Of a stretch of 64,000 nt of DNA, positions 11,565-23,661 are shown piece by piece (positions within the stretch are counted from its first letter, which is position 1; each line of letters begins with the position of its first letter). The notes beneath the pieces were generated by a model. That model was not told the origin of the DNA, did not search any database, and worked only from the letters and a program-made list of their open reading frames with translations. Source of the DNA: Sesamum alatum (Eukaryota; Streptophyta; Magnoliopsida; Lamiales; Pedaliaceae); assembly GCA_034509735.1 (NCBI GenBank), contig JACGWO010000004.1, positions 11,327,395-11,391,394 of the forward strand. The letters are read 5' to 3'. The position numbers and the translations under genes were made by a program.

Positions 11565-13727
11565 TGTTAGAATAGGTGACCAGAAGGCCAATAGGTTTGG
11601 CGATTTGTAACTTATTAGACAACTCGATGTAACTGTAATATTATTATGTGATGAATAAAATGAGCGTTCGTCACTTTTGGTGCTTAATTTGTTGCACTCA
11701 TTTCACATATGTTAAAACGGTGTTTTACTTATATCGCAACAAAGCCCACAGACCACGGTTAACAACTCGTACAGTTAGGCCACGCATTGGATGGTGGTCA
11801 TGAAACCAACTGATTTAGAGTTGGGTTTGAAACGTTCCAAGTCGAGGAACTCGAGACAAAGCATCGAGAGTCCTATTGAGACTTGCATCAAGAGTCGTGT
11901 TCATTGGATGAGTGCCGTGTTTCGTCGGCGATAGGCGTGGGACGCCTACGCACTCTTGATGGGTTGGTCGACTGGGGTCGAGCCGACTGGACTGACTTGC
12001 GGGGATCATCATATGGAAGCCTTGGAGGCTTGGTCGGTATGATTGAATTTCCCCGATTTCGATAGTACGGGAGTAGTCCTCAGACTTGAGGGATCATGGC
12101 AGTCGCATGCACAAGACGTTTGTATCTTGGATCTGGCGAGACGTGATCATTCTGTAAGATGATCATTATAAGCCTTGTCCAATGCAGTTGGAATGTGTAG
12201 CGAGGACGGTGGATTCCAAGAAGAGGATCCGTCCCCTGTCAGTATGTGACAGAGGTATCTCCTATGCACTCGGAGAGACGTTCATGCTGTTTGAAGCTGT
12301 GGCCACAGTGGTTGGTCGAACAGGGAATGGTTTCCTGTGTCGATGTAATGAAGCATACGTAGTCTCGAGTATTAAGCATAGGTGCCTAGTCAAGGATGGG
12401 AACCGACACCTTATTCCATACCCTAGACTAAGGCCGGGAGACGGTAGATGGAAGGACCGTACCTGTATGGAATCGGCGCCTAAATGTTCACACCAACATT
12501 CACCTAGTCTCTAGTGCCATGGACCGTTGCTAGACGGCCACCCATGGTAACGGGCCCAAGTCTAGCTGAGGGTGAACCTAAAGGGTCACACACAAATCAC
12601 CGAGAAGGTTGAGAGATTGACTTAGAGTCAATCTCGAAGGATAAATAAGTAATTGGATTACTTAAGGGATAGTCCATTGGATGGACGGGCCGATATTGTA
12701 TCGGGCCCTCGTTTAATCGGTAAATTGGATTTATCGTTAATTATGAAAAGTTGAGATGTTGGATCTTTTAATTGGATTAAAAGATCAACTGGAATAATTT
12801 AAGTAGACATTAAATTTGATTTAATTTTGGGTTAGTTGTAATTGGATTACCATAAAACTCGGTCTGTCAAATTTTGACCCGAGAGGAGAAATAATCCCTA
12901 TTTTGGAATACGAAGAAGTTGGACTTCTTCCCATAATGAGCATGGCCGAAATGCTCCCTTGGAGGAAGCAAAATTCAGCCATGTTCCATGGAAGGTGGCG
13001 GTTGACTTGTCTCTTTTGGTAAGAGACAAATCAACTCCAATCAAGCCCTTCCCTTTTGGTATGATTTGATCATACCCTAAAAGTTGGTAGGCTTGATTGA
13101 AGAATTAATGGTGATTTATTGGGATGTATCTAGACATCCTTGGATGAACCTAGACACATTCCAATAATCACATTAATTGTGTATATATAGGACTATATAC
13201 AACAGCTTGTGTATTAGAATCATTATTCATCTTTTTCAAGGAAAAAGAAGATGAATTTTCGGCCTCTCCTCTCTCTCTCACTCTCGGCCATCTCACTCCC
13301 TTCCCACTTGTGTTCTTCACTTGATTTTCAATCAAAAAGGAAGAACAAAGTAGGTTTAAGAGAACACTAATTCATAGTGTTCTTCTCTTAAACCGATTCC
13401 TTCATAAACCAGTTTTTCTTCTAGCAAGGAGAACGTGAGTTTCTTCCGGTGTGGTGTGGATCACCTTTGGAGAATCCATACGTTTGGATTTGTGAGTATT
13501 CCAGTGAAGGAACAACGCAAGTACTCGAGCACACGTCAAATCTACAAGGTAATGGTTTATTACGCTTTAGTAGATTTTAACTTTTCATCTATGCCCTATG
13601 TGTTATATGTATGCCACTCAAGGATACACTCCTTGGGATACATTTATTTAAATTTGATTTAAATTTACGCACTTCAAAGCTTCCTCACTTCCGCTCGCTA
13701 TCCCGGGCGGATCCGCTTGTGCTTTCA
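11565..13727 (+). repeat. R3 5' LTR, family C-like (2163 bp)
   Basis: It starts TGTTAGAATAGGTGACC and ends ..GCTTGTGCTTTCA, two bases before the PBS. It carries the shared LTR hairpin block at 12517-12547 and a TATA-like TATATATAG at 13182-13190. It differs from the other family C LTRs at many sites, so it is an older or sister subfamily. Confidence 0.88.
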
Positions 13728-13729
13728 AG

Positions 13730-13743
13730 TGGTATCAGAGCCC
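13730..13743 (+). other. R3 primer-binding site (initiator tRNA-Met)
   Basis: TGGTATCAGAGCCC lies two bases after the LTR end. This is the same primer complement as in R1 and R5. Confidence 0.93.
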
Positions 13744-15472
13744 AGTTCGATATAAGGGGCATAGATCTATATGCTTGGTACGATCTCCTTGCTTTTATGG
13801 CTTTAATGGCATGTTAGATTACATAAATATATAAATAATATGATGATTCAATTATTTGAATTTGATGGACTTTTAAGCATGCTTATTTTCTTAGATTGGA
13901 TCTACAATTGCTTGCTCGTTTTCAGTTTATCTCTGTTGTTATGTGCTGAAAATTATGTCGAATAATTATGGAAAAACGGACAGCAGCAGCAGTCGTAGGT
14001 TGTCGGTCGGAAACTGGCCGCGCTACCAGGTGCGCGCGGGCGCCTCGCCGGCGTGCCTGCCAGAGTGCGTCCTGGTAGGGGCGGCCGTGCATATAACGCC
14101 CGCGCGCAGGCCTGCGCGCACTAGGCTTCGGCCTGCGTGGCACGGAACCCGCAGGCCGGTAGTATTGTGCCATTTTTCGATGTTTTCTGGAAAATTTAAT
14201 TTTCTATTTTTTCTGCACATTATTCTGAAAATGTATTAATTTTCAACATTTGATTTTGGAATAATTGGATTATTCCTTAGATCAAAATTGCTTAATTAAT
14301 TTGGGATTGATACTTGCATTGGATGCATTGTTTGTAATGTCCATTAGATTTGAAATGTGAATCTTAGCATATTATTTATGTATTTATGTTTTGTGATGTT
14401 GGACATCACTTGGATATTTGGAATATCCATGGTTTATGCATTTTGGAATAATTATGTTATGTGCGTTGATGGGATCAACATGGGATGATCAGAAAAGCCC
14501 TAGACCTTGTGTATGGATGAATGTATGGTTATTTAAATTTCTGTTTGGTGGGGCCTGCGTCCCTCTTGTTTTGGGACTATCATCTCCCGTATTTCAGCTT
14601 CATGATGTTAAGACTTGTTATTATTTCCAATGTATTACTTTCATTTGTAATGTAAGTAGATAGGATTGGTGAGGTTTTTATTTTAACAAGCTTTTGGAGT
14701 CGGAGACCCAAGGCGTGAAACAAGAGCATTACAAGGCCCATTAGAATGACAATGGGTATATCACTTTATAATAATTTAAATACACCCTAGACAGACCATA
14801 GACTCACTGCGGGCTCAGTGGGTCGCATAGGTTGGGCTTGTGATCATCCTAACAGGGGTATGCTACGTTTTTTGCATGCGGTGTATTTATTTATCGCTTT
14901 AAATATTGGATATTTATGCATGCTAAAACACCATAATGTGATGAGGTCTCGGTTGTACATTAAACTCTCATTTGGTTGGACCAAATTAAATATTACGCCC
15001 AGAACGGACTTGGATCAAAATGGTATTTTGATCTGTCCGAGCCTTCCATCCACAGCAATGTGATAAAGAAGCTACCACTACCCAAGTGTGGTCTCACGAG
15101 TCGTGGCACACTTGGACTAGGGGAAAGCTGCACCATTGTTGTGAACAGAGAGACTGCGCTCACTGTTTCCCTGTCTCACGAGTCGTGGGGGGCGACAGTT
15201 TGAGGCATGATTTGGTTGATGGGTCAGGCCCAACATTGAGTAACATGGTTCATTTGGAGTCTTCAGAACCATGCGAATAGGTGAGGCAAAACATCTTCGG
15301 AATCTCATGGGATGAGAATGATATTGGATATCTCCCACGAGGTTTTCTTCATGTGAATCGTAAAAGCGGGGCATGGAGATTACGCTTGTGGATCCCAAGC
15401 CCACTAGAAAATGGTTTCCCGAAACTCCGCTTGAGAGTGGTGGACTTTCATATAAATTGTGGGAGGGTTAAA
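13744..15472 (+). other. R3 leader
   Basis: It contains a GC island (about 14005-14165), an AT-rich middle, palindromes CACGAGTCGTG at 15095-15105 and 15177-15187, and the hairpin TCTCAT-GGG-ATGAGA at 15303-15317. Short open frames over 14976-15475 are homologous to open frames in the R5, R7 and R8 leaders, but the frame is not kept between copies. I do not call a gene. Confidence 0.8.
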
Positions 15473-17671
15473 TGAAAGAATCGGGTACGGCACGGGAACC
15501 CAACGGAAGCGTAAAAATGTAAATTTAAGATATAATTTAAACCGGATTCAAAGGGGTCTTCCCTTTGAAGTTCCTGGACGTTCGGTTTTTGTCAAAGCAT
15601 AACAACAAAATAAAACATGTCGGACATGTGGCTTAAAAGGATAAGAAGAAAATTACACAAAAATGTAAAAGGAAACCAACCTTTGTTCGTTTATCTAGAA
15701 CGTGTTCGTGCGTTGTTCCTTTTTTTCCTTCTTCGTTCGTCCACTTGAGAGTTGAACGTAGAACTCCTCTAATGCGTTCCACACTACACTATGGATTTAT
15801 TTTTACTCTATTGCTAGATAGAAAATAGAAACAAAGAAGAAGAAGCAATTCCAACGAAAGCACTATCGATTAGTGTACCTTGGAATGTTTTTGTTCAATC
15901 TTCTCTAAGAAGTATGAACACTAAAAGAGAGAATTTTCAGAGAGTATTTTGGCCTAAAAACTCCAGAAAAATGGAGCAAGTTAAGTGAATAGTATCTAGC
16001 AAAGTAGTTTTGTGTATGTAGAATGTAGTGTTCAAAAAAACCACCTACATAAGTAACCTCCAAAGCAACTTCCACATACACACACTTCTAGCACATCCAC
16101 TACACATGATAGCAAGAGAAAAACCACCCACAAATCAACATAATTTCGTGCACATCATGTACATATGTGGAAGAGTTGAAATTCCTCCTTAACTAGCTTC
16201 AACTTGCATGAAAAAATGGATTTGGACCTTTATGTTTTTGGACTTGTATTTAATCAAATTAAATAAAGTTCAAACATGTATCCATTGGGAATTAATTAAT
16301 CTAATTAATTTCAATCCAATGGAATCCCAATTATTAATTTAATCCAATTAAATAAAGATAAGTCCAAATTAAGAATATTTGATACAATCAACTATTCCAG
16401 CCAAAACCCAATAAATTAATCCAATTAATTTAAAAGTCCTTAATTCAAAAAATTAACTAATCCAATTAATTAATTCTTGGACCATCCAGCAAATGGATTT
16501 CTCAATAAATGATCCAATCATTTATTTTCGCTTCTTCTAAAATTAATTCCAAATTAACTCGGCCAAATCCAAAGTGATTTGTGTGTGACTCAGTAGGTTC
16601 ACCCTCATCTAGACTTGGGCTTGTGTCCAACACAATTGATCAATTAAATCCAATTTAATTAATTGTTTTTTGATTAACCATTAATCACAAAAACGTCCGT
16701 CACCATGGGTGGCCGTCTAGCAACGGTCAATGGCACTAGAGACTAGGTGAATGTTGGCGTGAACATTTATGCGCCTGAGTTCCATACGAGTAAGGTCCTT
16801 CCATCATCCGTCTTTCGGTCTAAGTCTAGGGCATGGAATTGGGTGTCGGTTCCCATCATGGACTAGACAACTATGCTCAGTAACTCGAGGCACGTTTACT
16901 CTATCGATCGACGTAGGAAACCATTCCCTACTCGATCAATCGTTGTGGCCACAAACTTATAAGAGTTTAAACTGTCTCAGAGCGCATAGAAGACTCGACT
17001 GTCATATACTGACAGGTGACGGATCCTATCTTGGAATCCACCGTCCTCAATACATATTCCGACTGCACTGTATATTATGATGAATGTATCCTAGATACTG
17101 ACATTTCTTGCCAGATGCTAGATACAACCATCATATGCATGTGACTGCCATGATTCCCTCAAGTCCGAGGACTAATCTCGTACTATCGGAGCCGAGAATG
17201 CCAGTTATACCGACCAAGCCTCCAAAGCTTCCATATGACGATTCCCGCGAGTTAGTTCAGTCAGCTGACATCCTTGTCAACTAACCCACTAATATTGCAT
17301 AGACGTCCAACGTCTGTCGCCGATGAAACACGACACTCATCCAATGAATGCAACCCTTAGTGCAAGTCTGTATAGGACTCTCGATGCCCTGTCTCAAGGT
17401 ACTCGACTTGGAACGTTTCAGACCTAACCCTTAGAAGTTAGTTTCATAGCTGCCATCCAATGCGCAACCCAACTACATGGGTTGTTCGTTTGGCCTGTGG
17501 GCTTTGTTTTGATGTTAATGGAATAAACATAAATAGGGGGCACAACAAATAGAGCTACCAAATATGAATACTCACTTTATTCATATAAGAATATTACAAT
17601 TACAATGACATTGTCAGAAATAGATTACATCAAGGCCAATCTAATTGTTTTTCCGGTCACCTATTCTAATA
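15473..17671 (-). repeat. R4 3' LTR, family B (2199 bp)
   Basis: On the minus strand it starts TATTAGAATAGGTGACC (TG to TA) right after the polypurine tract and ends ..CCGATTCTTTCA at 15473. The shared hairpin block is at 16703-16733, with one change in an outer CCATGG. Confidence 0.88.
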
Positions 17672-17686
17672 ATCTCCCACTTGACC
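17672..17686 (-). other. R4 polypurine tract
   Basis: The minus strand reads GGTCAAGTGGGAGAT directly before the 3' LTR. This is the plus-strand primer position, and it marks the LTR as a 3' LTR. Confidence 0.85.
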
Positions 17687-19026
17687 CTAAAGCGAATCAC
17701 TCATGACCCTCAAACCCATCTTCCCAAGATGCTGAGTATGAGCAACCTGCGACACTGGCTTGGTCAGCGGATCTGCCGTATTTTCTGTCGATGTGACTCG
17801 GTCCATCCGAACGTAACCTCTTCCCACCATCTCTCTAAGCAGATGGCAGCGTCTAAGAATGTGTTTGGATCGGTGATGAGATTTCGGTTCCTTCGCTTGT
17901 GCTATAAGCCCCATTGTTATCACAGAAGATAACTACTGGCTCGGCAATGCTAGACACTACACCAACTATTGGATGTAGTTTTTCATCCAAATCGCCTCCT
18001 TAGCTGCTTCCGAAGCCGCTATGTACTCAGCTTGCGTGGTGGAATCAGCTGTAGTATCCTGCTTGGAACTTTTCCAAGCCACCACACCACCATTCAGCCT
18101 GAATACAATCCAGATTGAGACTTGGCATCATCCTCATCAGACTAGAAGCTAGCGTCTCTGTAGCCTTCCGGAATCAACTCTCCACCACCATAAACCAAGA
18201 ACATATCTTTAGTCCTTCTCAGGTACTTAAGAATGGTCTTGACTGCAGTCCAGTGAGCCTCACCAGCACAAGACTGATATCTGCTCGTAACGCTCAAAGT
18301 GAAAGCAACATCGGGCCTTGTGCACTGCACAGCATACTGTATGTTGTCTACGACTGAAGCATAGGGGATGTCCAACATCTTTCTAACTTCCTCATCAGTC
18401 TTAAGAGACTGCTTCTTGGACAGTTTAACCCCATGCCTCATAGGAAGGAATCCTTCATGGGAAATTGTGTGGACAACCATGCTTTAGTGTCACCTAACAT
18501 CTTTACATCATTCCCAATGAGTAAGATGTCGTCCACATAAAGCACTAGGAACGCAACTGAGCTCCCACTGACCTTCTTGTATACACAAGGGTTAAACTCG
18601 TTCTTGATGAAATCATAACCCCGTATGACTTCATCAAAATGGATATTCCAACTTCGGGAAGCTTGTTTGAGACCATAGATGGACCTTTGGAGATGGCAGA
18701 CCTTCTGCTCTTCCCCAACAGATGTGAAACCCTCCGGCTGATCCATATAGATCTCTTCCTCAACAAATCCATTAAGGAAGGCCGTTTTCACGATCATCTG
18801 CCATATTTCATAGTCATTACATGCAGCTATGGCAAGCATAATCCGAATGGACTTAGCCATGGCTATGGGCGAATAGTTTCCTCAAAATTGACCCCAGGCC
18901 GCTGAGTATAACCTTTTTCCACAGGCCTGGCCTTGAAGGTAGTCACCTCCCCGTCAGCTCCGAGCTTACGTTTGTATATCCATTTACACCCGACGGGCTT
19001 GACAACCCTTGCGTGGATCTACTAAC
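17687..19026 (-). pseudogene. R4 reverse transcriptase and RNase H
   Basis: Minus-strand frames cover RT from the fingers (TTFKARPV, near 18920) through AKSIRIMLAIAA, the palm motif LYVDDILLIGND (about 18510-18545) and the connection domain (VTSRYQSCAGEAHW). They end with RNase H (HILRRCHLLREMVGRG, ADPLTKPVSQ). Between 18480 and 18490 a segment encoding YILGIKIYRDRS in R5 is missing, and stops or frameshifts occur near 17930-18110. The N-terminal end is cut at 19026 by the R5 LTR. Apart from these breaks it is the least damaged RT with a family B LTR in the window. Confidence 0.83.
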
Positions 19027-21210
19027 TGAAGGACAAGCGGATCCGCCCGGGAGCGCGAGCGGAAGCGAGGAAGCGAGAAATTGTGCATAAATTTAAATCA
19101 AATTCAAAATACGCGAATTCCAAGGGGTGTACCCTTGGGTGCTCAACCGGGCGTTCGATGTAGGATGTGTAAATATTGAAAACATATATTTAAACACATA
19201 GGGCATAGATATATAAATGAAATCAATCAAAGCGTAATAAACCGTTACCTTTGATTGTTTAGCGTATGCTCCCGGCTACTTGCGTTGTTCCTTCTCCGGA
19301 ATGCTCACGAAATCCAAACGTATGGATTCTCCAAAAGGTGATCCACACCACACCGGAAGAAACACACGTTCTTCTTGCTAGAAAAGAACGGGTTTTGAAG
19401 GAATCGGTTTTAAGAGAAAGAACACTATGAATTACTGTTCTCTTAAACTTACTTTGTTCTTGTTCTTGATTCAAAAATCAAGTGAAGAACACAAGTGTAA
19501 AAGAGGGAGAGAGCACGAATATGAATAATGAATCACTTTTGCTTGGTGTTGTATATTCTAATATATATACATAATTAATGTGATTATTGAAATGTGTCTA
19601 GATTCATCCAAGGATGTCTAGATTCATTCCAATCAATCACCATCAATTCTTCAACCAAGCCTACCAAAATATATGGTATGATCAAATCATACCAACAGGG
19701 AAGAGCTTGATTGGAGTTGATTTGTCTCTTTCCAAAAGAGATAAGTCAACATACCACCTAGCATGAAACATGGCTTATTTTGCTTCCTCCAAGGGAGCAT
19801 GTCGGCCATGTTTAATTAAGGGAAGAAGTCCAACTTCTTCCTATTCCAAATTAGGAATTTATTTCTCCTCTCGGGTATCATTTAACGGACCGGGTTTTAT
19901 CGTAATCCAATTACGACGAATCCAATATTAAATCCAATTTAATGTCCATTTAAATTATTCACGTTCATCTTTTAATCCAATTAAAAGATCCAACGTCTCA
20001 ACATCTCAACTTTCCATATTTAATCGAAAATCCAATTTACCGATTAAATGAATGCCCGATACAATATCGGCCCGTCCATCCAATGGACTTTACCTTAAGT
20101 AATCCAATTACTTATTTTATCCTTCGAGATTGACTCCAAGTCGATTTCTCACATCCTCGGTGATTTGTGTGTGACCCTTTAGGTTCACCCTCAGCTAGAC
20201 TTGGGCCCGTGTCCCACAAGGGCCCGTTACCATGGGTGGCCGTCTAGCATGGTCCATGGCATTAGAGACTAGGTGAATTGGCGTGAACATTTAGGCGCCG
20301 ATTCCGTACGGGTACGATCCTTCCGTCTACCGTCTCCCGGCCTTAGTCTAGGGTATGGAATTGGTCGTCGGTTCCCATCCTTGGCTAGGCATCTATGCTT
20401 GATACTCGAGATCACGTATGCTTCATTGCATCGACACAGGAAACCATTCCCTGTTCGACCAACCACTGTGGCCACAGCTTCAAACAACATGAACGTGTCT
20501 CCGAGTGCATAGGAGATACCTCTGTCACATACCGACAGGGGACGGATCCTCTTCTTGGAATCCACCGTCCTCGCTACACATTCCGACTGCACTGGACAAG
20601 GCTTGTGATAATCATCTTACAGAATGATTACCTCTCGCCAGATCCAAGATACAGCCGTCCTGTGCACGCGACTGCCATGATTCCTCAAGTCTGAGGATTA
20701 CTCCCGTACTATCGGAACCGGGGAAAACCAATCATACCGACCAAGCCTCCAAGGCTTCCATATGATGATCCCCGCGAGTCAGTCCAGTCAGCTCGACCCC
20801 AGTCGACCAACCCATCAAGATCGTGTAGGCGTCCCATGCCTGTCGCTGATGAAACATGGCACTCATCCAATGAACACGACTCTTGACGCAAGTCTCAATA
20901 GGACTCTCGATGCCCTGTCTCGAGGTCCTCGACGTGGAACGTTTCAGACCCAACTCTTAATCAGTTGGTTTCATAACCACCATCCAATGCGTGGCCCAAC
21001 TGCACGAGTTGTTATCCATGGTCTGTGGGCTTTTATTGCGATATAAGTTAAACACCGTTTTAATAAATGTAAGATGAGCGCAACAAAGAAGGTACCATTG
21101 GTGACGAATACTTATCTTATTCATCACATAATAATATTACATTTACATCAAGTTGTCAGATAGGTTACAAATCGCCAAACCTATTGGCTTTCTGGTCACC
21201 TATTCTAACA
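19027..21210 (-). repeat. R5 3' LTR, family C (2184 bp)
   Basis: On the minus strand it starts TGTTAGAATAGGTGACC and ends ..GCTTGTCCTTCA. The hairpin block at 20230-20259 has lost two bases in this copy (TAGCATGG in place of TAGCAACGG). Confidence 0.92.
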
Positions 21211-21225
21211 ATCTCCCACTTGACC
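21211..21225 (-). other. R5 polypurine tract
   Basis: GGTCAAGTGGGAGAT on the minus strand, adjacent to the 3' LTR. Confidence 0.87.
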
Positions 21226-22690
21226 TAAAGCCAATCACCCATTGGCCTCAAACCCATGGGCTTAGCAAATGGATCGCAAGTTGCCCTGCTATGTTTTCTG
21301 CGGAGCTGACTCGGTCCAACCGAACGTCAATCCTGCTATCCATCTCTCTAAGTAGATGGTAGCGTCTAAGAATATGCTTGGATCGTGATGAGATCTCGGT
21401 TCCTTTGCTAGCGCTATCACCCCCTTGTTATCATAAAAGATAATTACAGGCTTAGCAATGCTAGGTACTACATCCAACCCTTGGATGTAGCTCATCAACC
21501 AAACCACTCCTTAGCAGCTTCCGAAGCTGCTATGTATTCAGACTCTGTGGTGGAGTCCGCTGTGGTAGCCTGCTTGGAACTCTTCCAAGCAACCACGCCA
21601 CCATTAAGTCGGAACACATAACCAGACGGAGACTTGGCATCATCGTCATCCGAGTGGAAGCTAGTGTCGCTACAACCTTCCAGTATCAACTCTCCATCAC
21701 CGTAGATCAAGAACATGTCCTTAATCCTTTTCAGGTACTTTAGGATAGTCTTGACTGCACTCCAGTGTGCCTCCCCGGCACACGACTGATATCGACTTGT
21801 TACGCTCAAAGCGAAAGCCACATCAGGTCTACTGTATGCTGCCTTCGGCTGAAGCATAGGGGATGTCCAACATCCTTTTTAAGCTCCTCATCAGTCTTAG
21901 GAGACTGCTTCTTGGATAACTTAATTCCATGCCTCATAGGAAGGAATCCTCGTTTTGAGTTCTCCATCTTGAATCTCTTCAAGACTTTCTCAATATACGA
22001 GGACTGGGCCATTCCTAACATCCTTCTAGATCTATCCCTGTAGATCTTGATGCCAAGGATGTAGGATGCCTCGCCCATATGCTTCATGGAGAAATTGCGT
22101 TGACAACCAAGCTTTAGTGGTACCCAACATCTTAGCGTCATTCCCAATGAGCAAGATGTCATCCACGTAAAGCACCAGAAACGCAACAGAGCTCCCACTG
22201 ATCTTCTTGTATACACAAGGATCGGACTGGTTCTTGATGAAATCATATCCCCGTATGACTTCATCAAAACGTATGTTCCAGCTTCGGGAAGCTTTGTTTG
22301 AGGCCATAGATGGACCTTTGGAGACGGCAGACCTTCTGCTCTTCTCCAACAGTTGTGAAACCTTCCGGCTGATCCATATAGATCTATTCCTCTATGAAAC
22401 CGTTGAGGAAGGCCGTTTTCACGTCCATCTGCCATATTTCATAGTCATACCATGCTGCTATGGCAAGCAGTATCCGAATAGACTTGGCCATTGCTACGGG
22501 CGAGTAGGTTTCCTCAAAATCGACCCCGGGTCGTTGAGTGTAACCTTTCGCCACAAGCCTGGCTTTGAAGGTTGTAACCTCCCCGTCAGCTCCAAGCTTA
22601 CGTTTGTAGACCCATTTACACCCTATGGGTTTAACCCCTTTGGGTGGATCTACTAGGGTCCAAACCTTGTTTGTACCATCGAGTCCATCT
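21226..22690 (-). pseudogene. R5 reverse transcriptase and RNase H
   Basis: Frames on the minus strand encode RT from KWVYKRKLG (about 22600) through QMDVKTAFLNG, IYMDQPEGF, WNIRFDEVIRGYDF and LYVDDILLIGND (about 22145-22180) to the connection and RNase H. RNase H is marked by [34 protein letters not shown] and FYDNKGVIALAKEPRSH. Frameshifts occur near 21850, 22090 and 22290. The RNase H tail near 21255 has lost about 40 bp compared with R6. The catalytic YVDD is intact, but no continuous frame exists. Confidence 0.88.
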
Positions 22691-23661
22691 CGGATTTCAT
22701 GGCCTCAAGCCACTTGTCCGAATCGATGTCCGACATCGCTTCTCCGTACGTCTTCGGATCATTATCCAATTGACCAGTCAGGCCCAGAAATCCATACCTA
22801 TCAGGTGCATGGGATCCTCTGGCCGACCTACGGAGGATTGGAACACTATCAGTGGGAACTACTGGCTCAGATGTCACTGCCGCCTCATGGGGTGCCTCAC
22901 TTGATTCCTCAAGGAGCACCTCATCGCGTCGACTATCCGATGGAAAACCTTTTTTCAAGAACACTGCGTTTCGCGAGACAAAAACCTTTTGCTCGGAGGG
23001 ATCATAGAAATAATACCCCGCAGTTTCTTTTGGATAGCCGATGAACCTGCATAAACTAGACCTCGAGTCCAGTTTATCTCCCACTAATCTCTTGACATAT
23101 GCGGGGCAACTCCACACTTTCAAGTATTTGTAGGAGGCAGGCTTGCCACGCCACATCTCATATGGCATCTGGGATACCTTTTTAGATGGCGCCAAGTTCA
23201 AAACTTTGGCCGCCGTCTCAAGAGCGTATCCCCAAAAGGAAAGGGGTAGTTCGGTAAAACTCATCATGGATCGAACCAAGTCCAACAAGGTCTGATTCCT
23301 CCTTTCAAACACACCATTAAGCTGCGGTGTTCTAGGAGGGGTCCACTGAGAGAGAATCCCATTCTCTTTTAGATAATCAGTAAACTCACAACTCAAATAC
23401 TCTCCACCTCGGTCCGACCGGAGGGCTTTGATCTTTCGACCGGTTTGGTTCTCTACTTCAAGTCTGTATTCCTTAAACCTTCCAAAGGCTTCAAACTTGT
23501 ACCTCATCAGGTAAACATAACCATACCGTGAGTGATCATCGGTCAAGGTTATGAAGTACGAGTACCCACCTCTAGCCTGAGTATTTAGTGGACCACAGAC
23601 ATCTGTATGGATCAAATCCAACAGACCACTGGCTAGCGTACTTTGTCCAACAAGGGGTTTC
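22653..23661 (-). pseudogene. R5 integrase catalytic core and C-terminus (downstream of nested LTR)
   Basis: A 322-codon open frame on the minus strand (22653-23621) carries HTDVCGP, LRSDRGGEYL and GVFERRNQT, so the D, D and E of the integrase core are all present. The C-terminal part includes KVWSCPAYVKRL, ETAGYYFYDP and the linker to RT. Some otherwise conserved positions differ from sister copies, for example FERRNQ where they have SERRNR. The N-terminal zinc domain continues at 25892 beyond the nested solo LTR. Confidence 0.88.

Larger units (their letters stand above)
11565..15472 (+). mobile_element. R3: copia element, family C-like, 5' LTR and leader only
   Basis: On the plus strand this is a 5' LTR, a perfect PBS and a 1.7-kb leader, cut by a minus-strand family B LTR at 15473 shortly before the expected gag start. 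The coding part and 3' LTR are not in the window. It is inserted in the leader of R2 at that leader's GC-island edge. Confidence 0.85.
15473..19026 (-). mobile_element. R4: copia element, family B, 3' part with active-type RT
   Basis: Read on the minus strand, RT and RNase H are followed by a polypurine tract and a 3' LTR. The upstream part is cut by the family C LTR at 19027 and is not found elsewhere in the window. Its LTR belongs to the same broad family as those of R7 and R8, but its RT keeps YVDD and it lacks their deletions. It therefore resembles an autonomous relative. Confidence 0.83.

Noticed and set aside
20269..20592. Conserved 107-codon frame in family C LTRs (also at 12182, 56037 and 59954)
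   Set aside because: It covers the most conserved LTR block and appears open on both strands. Similar DNA in several copies makes the frame recur; there is no domain or start context, and it is broken in other copies.
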